Shown: in pieces, positions 17,242 through 21,275 of the stretch
Layout of the letters: the number at the start of each line of letters is the position of its first letter
Position numbering within the stretch: the stretch's first letter is position 1
Source of the DNA: Paulinella micropora
Taxonomy: Eukaryota > Cercozoa > Imbricatea > Euglyphida > Paulinellidae
Length of the DNA stretch: 21,275 nucleotides
NCBI GenBank assembly: GCA_019918135.1
Contig: WBZZ01000748.1
Coordinates: 37,501 to 58,775 of the forward strand
Reading direction: 5' to 3'
Made by a program: the position numbers and the translations under genes
Notes under the pieces: generated by a model
The model's input: only the letters and a program-made list of their open reading frames with translations
What the model was told of the DNA's origin: nothing
The model's database searches: none

Positions 17242-19104
17242 CTGCCGCCGGGCTCCTGAGCCTTGCTCCCACGTTGACGGCCGGAACTGCTGGTCCCTCG
17301 GTGCCCGGCCGATTTAATAACCCAGGTTTCTTGACAACACGGAGACGGGGCACGCTCCCCCCGCCTGCGGCACAGGTACAGCGCCGGGGCAGCGAAAGAA
17401 AGGGCGGAAAAGGGGTAGAGGGGGGGGCGCAGAGCCGGGCGTTGACTGACACGGTGCCCTGGCCCGAGGCCCAGAGCGCCTGCCCCGGGCCGGTCGCGGG
17501 GGGAGGGGCCTGGGCCGCCGCGCCGGCGGGTGCGCCCAGCACCACGTGGCCGCGGACGCTGGGCTCTCCCGCCGCGCCGCCAAAGAAGGCGGTGTCCTCG
17601 TCGTCGAGGCAAACGAGGCCCCGCAGCCCGGCGAGCGCCCGCTGCAGGCCGGCCAGCAGCGTGCCGCCGGTGCTCTCGTCGGGGTTGAACAGGTGCGGCG
17701 CGCTGTTGCGCACGGGCACGAAGCAGACCTCATAGCCAGGCGTGTGGAGCAGCGCCAAGTGCGCCCGCCGGGGCGCCGGCCGCCGCGTAGCGGCGCGGGG
17801 CACGAACCACACCTCCCGCTGGCGGGAGCCCACCCCGAGCAGCAAGGGCAGGAAGAGGCGGCCGGGGGGCCCTGCCGAACGCCGAGCGCCTGGCACTTCC
17901 TAGCGCAGCGACCGCGCACCGCCGGGCACAGCGCCACGGGCAGGCTGTTGATGGCGGTCTGGACCAGGTCGCACCAGGCCCGCGGCGGGTGCGCGCAGCC
18001 GGCCGCGCACCACGCCTGCTGCAGCTCGGTCAGGACCACGAGCCACAGCTTCCGGGTACGCAGGTCCAGGCCCAGCCGCAGCAGCAGCTGTTGGAAACGG
18101 CGCACGGCGGGCAGCGCGGCCTGCAGGGCCAGGAGGGCCGCGCCCGACCCCACCGAGGCACAGACCGACATGGCCACCGCCGCGCGCAGCAGCAGGAACA
18201 GCTCCGAGCACGCGAGCCACAGGTCCGTCGTCCGCTGCAGCTGGCCGTCCTCTGCCCGGGGCAGCAGGTGCCCGCCCTCCGCCAGCGAGGAGCCGCGCAG
18301 CCGTGGACCGACGCGCGTGGCCTGGCCGAGCGGCCGGCCGGCCGCCAGGGTCAGGCCCTTCCAGTGCTGCGCCAGGAAAAAGTCACAGGCCAGCTGGCTG
18401 GCGGCCGCACACGCCGCCGTCGGCCCCCCTCCGGGGGCGGCCTCCCACAACCAGCCGGGCACCCCGAACTGCAGGTCGGCCTGTGGACCACTGGCCGCGG
18501 GCTCCGGCCCGCGGACCCCGGCCGCCGGGGGCTGCTGCGCCCGGAGCCAGGCCTGCGCGCGCCTCTTCACCACCTCCCAGGGCTGCAGGTGGGCGTTGAC
18601 GGCCGCGCACACCCCGGCGGCGCCGGGCGGCGCGGGCGCCCCGTCGTCGGTGTCGAGCAGGGCGAACTCCAGGTCGGCCTCGCGCCGGTAGGCCGGCCTC
18701 ACCAGCGCTAGCAGGGCGGCCAACAGCTCCTGCGCGTCGCACAGGCCACGGGCCACGGCCTCGGGCCCCTCTGGCCAAGGAGGGCGGTAGCCGCGGCACA
18801 CGGGCTCCAGCGCGGCCAGCCGGGCCCCGAAGTCGGCCCCCCAGGCGGGCACAGCTTGGCTCCGGGCCAGGGCCACGAGCGGCAGCGCCGCGGCCAGGGG
18901 GCCGGCAGAGGCCGGGCGCTCCAGCTCGTGGCCCAGGGCCAGCAAGGCCCGGGCCAGGCCGGCCGTCGGCGCGCGGCACAGCGCATCGTCATAGACCAGG
19001 CGCACGCGCATGTGTCCGTTCTCGAACACATAGGCCGGGGGCTCCGTTCGGTTGGGGCTGGAGCCCCCTGCGCCGGGGCGTCCGGAGTGGAGCCAATCTG
19101 CCAT
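17150..19104 (-). CDS. Unknown Ala/Leu-rich protein in two frames joined at 17864-17869
   Basis: I do not recognise this protein. The ATG at 19104 (MADWLHSGRPGAGG) has a strong Kozak context (CACAAGATGG). Another in-frame ATG at 19143 is possible. The first frame is well behaved for about 410 codons, largely helical in character (for example LARALLALGHELERP and QLQRTTDLWLACSELFLLLR). It becomes Cys/Arg/Pro noise right after the run of six C (minus strand, 17864-17869). In the frame displaced by -1 a stop (TAG) lies just upstream of this run. Right after it a credible sequence follows (QREVWFVPRAATRR, YEVCFVPVRNSAPHLFNPDE, CLDDEDTAFFGG). The crossing point is therefore confined to a few codons. 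The second frame ends TAA at 17150, but its last 80 residues or so are less convincing. The full product would be about 650 residues. Function unknown. Confidence 0.55.
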
Positions 19105-19569
19105 CTTGTGGGGCGGGCAGGTGGCGGCGGCGCCCCACGTCATTGGACGACGTTGGGGGTGGGGGACAAGGCTCGGGGTGCGGGCACCGGGGCAGGGGGG
19201 GGGGGGGGGGGGTGGGCCCACTCCCCCCCCCGGCGGGGGTGCACGCCCCACCCCCCACGCCCACGCCCTCCCCCGCCTCTTCCCTCCCGTCGGCACTCCC
19301 CACGCCGGCCCCCTCTCCGCCCCCGCTCCCCCCCTCCCGCACACCCGCGTGGTTCCGGCGCCGGCCAGAGAGGGGGGGGGGCGGTCTGTCTCCGGACGTG
19401 TACGGCCTGCGGCGGCTCTCTCCCTCAACCTGTCGCCAGGGAGGGGAACCTCCAGCGCCAACAGACTTCTTGCCCGCCCGCCAGAGGAGGCAAGCAAGAA
19501 GGACGGACAGAAAAGGAATTTAACTAATAAAAAGCTGTGGCGCGCTTTTTTGTGCTGGTTTGGCTTTTT
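19105..19569. other. Intergenic region with a G18 tract
   Basis: This is 465 bases between the stop of the CoiA-like gene and the start of the next minus-strand gene. It contains TGACGTGG (minus strand, near 19136-19143), which is CRE-like; a run of 18 G (19195-19212); long C-runs; and at 19500-19570 an AT-rich stretch with a hairpin. Long Pro/Gly-coding open frames here are homopolymer artefacts. Confidence 0.5.
19529..19550 (-). terminator. AAAAAGC/GCTTTTT hairpin after the CoiA-like gene
   Basis: A seven-pair perfect inverted repeat with an eight-base loop lies about 20 bases beyond the TAG at 19570. On the plus strand it overlaps an AATAAA (19526-19531). It is probably a transcript-end structure for the minus-strand gene. 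Confidence 0.45.
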
Positions 19570-20801
19570 CTAGTCTGTGTCGTCGCGCAGGACCCAAACC
19601 GGCGGCCTGCCTGTGCCTGGAGTGTACGTGAGGGAAGGCATCGCGGCTGCCTCGTCGTCTGTCAGCCACGAAGGCAGCCCCCCGCCCAGCAGCGGGTTCT
19701 GCACGCGCTTAACAGAGGGGTTGCGCCCTAGCTTGCGTGCCAGGCCCTCGCACACCTCGCGAGCGCGAGCGCCCGCCGCGCGGGCCGCCACCGCCGCCGC
19801 CGCCGCGCGACGCTGTGCGGCGGCCTGTTGCTCCTGCTCAGCTGCTAGGCGCTTCTGCTCCCGCGTGATCTGCTCGGCCCGGCGCCTTTGCTCCTCGGCC
19901 TGGCGCCTTTGCTCCTCGGCCTGGCGCCGTTGCTCCTCAGCCTGGCGCTGTTCTTCGGCCCTTAGCCGCTCCCTTGCAGCTAATTCCTCCTTGCGCTCAT
20001 TGTCTCTGGCTAGGTCTTCCCGGAGCCGTTGCTGCCTGCGCCGCTGTTCCTCTTCCCAGGCTCGCCCTTGCTCTTGGCAGGGAGGGCAGAGCTCCACTGG
20101 AGCCCAGTTCTTGACATCGGTGGCTCGATAGCCACCTGCCGCGACCTTGGATGGGGGCTTCGAAAAATCGACCTCGAGGCCTACTGCCTGTGGAAACTTG
20201 TTGTAGGCGTTCCAATGTGTATCATCCTTGCGGCTAGTCACCAGGACTTCTACAAACGCCACGGGTTTTCTGCGCGAATCCAAGACGGTCACGTCGGGCC
20301 TGAGCCTGGCTTCTGCCGGTGTCAGACCCAACTGCTCACCCGCGAGCGAGCCCAACGTCTTTTCTAGCACCACCGTACATTCCCGGAAGCATCGCTCTTG
20401 TTGGTTAGAGCAGGCCCTGGCGGAGCGGCACGCTGCGCCCGTCCACTCAAAGGTAATTTCAGACAGCTTGGCTTGGATAAAGGCCTTGGCCAAGAGGTGT
20501 TTCAGCCCTTCCCCCCCGTGCTCAGCACCGGCGGCGGCCCCCGGCTGCTGTTCCTGCCGGTGCCTAAAGTGCGCGCGCTTGCAGTCGGCGGAGGCGCGCA
20601 CAGAAATTAAATCCTCTTGGCACTGCGGGCAATAGAGCTTTTGCTTCCATTGTTCTTGGTGGGACTGCGCTTCCTGCGGCGTCACCAGTCGATCGCGCTC
20701 AGCTTGTTTCGATTGCTGAAGGGACGCTAGCGGTACCAGCAGCCCTTGGTCCCGCCCAGCAACTCGGGCGCCTCCTCTGCTAAGAAACGCTGCCAAGCCA
20801 T
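19570..20801 (-). CDS. CoiA-like nuclease-fold protein with a long coiled-coil tail
   Basis: The open frame codes about 408 residues from a non-ATG codon at 20796. Numbering from there, a zinc-ribbon-like CPQC (56-59) is followed by DCKRAHFRH (71-79), then HGGEGLKHLLAKAF (93-106). Next comes RPDVTVLDS (167-175) and FVEVLVTS (181-188), with GLEVDFS further on. This order is the layout of CoiA-type proteins: zinc ribbon, HFxH, then a restriction-endonuclease-like core with Asp168 and Glu183. The usual Lys/Gln after the Glu is not seen, so activity is uncertain. CPPC (237-240) may complete a metal site. Residues about 245-340 are a Glu/Arg/Gln coiled coil with RRQAEEQ heptads. The likely start is the ATG at 20801 (MAWQRFLAEEAPELL) in another frame, joined by a -1 change at GGGCGGG (20751-20757). 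Bacterial CoiA acts in DNA uptake; here a role in DNA or RNA processing is inference. Confidence 0.65.
19876..19960. repeat. 21-bp tandem repeat coding coiled-coil heptads
   Basis: About four copies of a 21-bp unit encode RRQAEEQ heptads on the minus strand. The unit length preserves both the reading frame and the coiled-coil register. Confidence 0.8.
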
Positions 20802-21194
20802 CCCTGGCAACACAAGGCGTGCACGACCCGACCTCGCCAGAAGTGTGTCCGTGTGTGTGCCAAACTCCTCAGCCAGAATTGCCCGTGGGGGGCTGCGGGG
20901 GGAGGAGAGGGGGGAAAGGCGGCGCTTTTCCTCCCCCGCGCGTGCCTGGCGCCGGGGCGGGGGTGCACGCTCTACGCCCCACCCCCGACTCCTGCCCCCC
21001 CCCCTCCACCACGCTCCAGCCGGGGGGGTCCGCTAGCCCCCTCCGGGGGGGGAGCTTTGCTGTGTGTGTTGTCGCCTACAGCGAAAAATTCTCAAAGCTT
21101 TCCATGTCCCTGTCTAACCAGTTGCCTTTCACCTGCGGTGCCCCCCAACGCTGGACCAGCCGTACCAACTATTATAATAACAGTGTCAACCTGG
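20802..21194. other. Divergent intergenic region at the right side
   Basis: From 20802 to about 21055 it is GC-rich with C-runs. From 21060 on it is distinctly more AT-rich. It includes GAAAAATTCTCAAAG (21083-21097) and a short open frame from the ATG at 21104 (33 codons, stop at 21205). That frame might be the true start of the right-edge gene in another frame, a small upstream ORF, or chance. Confidence 0.4.
21170..21180 (+). promoter_or_regulatory. TATA-like element TATTATAATAA
   Basis: An AT-only stretch lies 15-25 bases before the ATG at 21195, in a genome where such stretches are rare. Confidence 0.35.
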
Positions 21195-21275
21195 ATGTTC
21201 TATGAGGTTTGCGCACTTCGCCTCGACCCTGATCAACAAAAGTTCCGGTACACGACCGCTTATTCTGCGCTGGAA
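21195..21275 (+). CDS. Start of an unknown gene (runs off the right edge)
   Basis: Twenty-seven codons are open from the ATG at 21195 to the window end (MFYEVCALRLDPDQQKF and on). The amino-acid composition is balanced and the base composition is near that of the hydrolase gene, which argues for real coding sequence. A TATA-like stretch lies just upstream. The start could instead be at 21104 in another frame if the sequence is imperfect between them. Function unknown. Confidence 0.35.
   Translation, partial: MFYEVCALRLDPDQQKFRYTTAYSALE

Noticed and set aside
17860..17905. A spliceosomal intron as the cause of the frame change
   Set aside because: The frames meet within about 30 bases, which leaves no room for an intron at this site. 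The same tightness argues against introns at the 7313-7318 site.
1..21275. tRNA, rRNA, CRISPR array or insertion sequence
   Set aside because: I saw no cloverleaf, no rRNA-like sequence, no spaced direct repeats and no transposase-like protein. The tandem repeats found have no spacers.

Overview
The window is gene-dense and very GC-rich, with long runs of G or C. It carries about ten recognisable coding regions on both strands. Several signs point to a eukaryotic-type large DNA genome rather than a bacterial one. Starts lie in Kozak-like contexts (for example GCCACCATG at 16255), with no Shine-Dalgarno-type sites. AT-rich elements sit about 20 bases upstream of several starts, and at least one 3' end has an AATAAA signal. 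The protein content is F-box, BTB-like, LRR-like, Sel1, bHLH-like and SGNH hydrolase. Small intergenic spaces and few apparent introns make a protist-infecting giant virus (perhaps pandoravirus-like) my best guess. No hallmark gene (capsid, polymerase, packaging ATPase) is present, so this is inference, and a compact protist chromosome cannot be excluded.

Layout: 1-557 (-) is a partial unknown gene, followed by a G/C-tract repeat block. 885-3751 (-) is a large unknown gene in two frames. 4187-5515 (+) is a lower-GC secreted SGNH-hydrolase-like gene of the plant/algal type. 5842-6902 (-) is a Pro/Arg/Ser-rich unknown protein. 7254-8551 (+) is a BTB-like protein. 8940-10277 (+) is a 12-repeat Sel1 protein. 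10630-11634 (-) is a proline-rich, bHLH-like protein. 12615-15827 (-) is a large LRR-like protein with acidic inserts and a possible N-terminal F-box. 16255-17241 (+) is an F-box protein. 17150-19104 (-) is an unknown gene in two frames. 19570-20801 (-) is a CoiA-like nuclease with a coiled-coil tail. The right edge holds the start of a lower-GC gene.

Functional theme: the BTB-like, F-box and possible F-box/LRR proteins would fit recruitment of host cullin-RING ubiquitin ligases, with Sel1 and LRR scaffolds as protein-binding partners. The bHLH-like protein could act on transcription. The CoiA-like protein is of bacterial-type ancestry and could process DNA.

The most striking pattern is that up to seven genes appear to change reading frame, always in the same direction (equivalent to one missing base, or a -1 shift). 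The changes fall mostly at C/G runs of five to seven, while other similar runs stay in frame. Sequencing deletions in homopolymers are the simplest explanation; programmed or transcriptional slippage is the interesting alternative.
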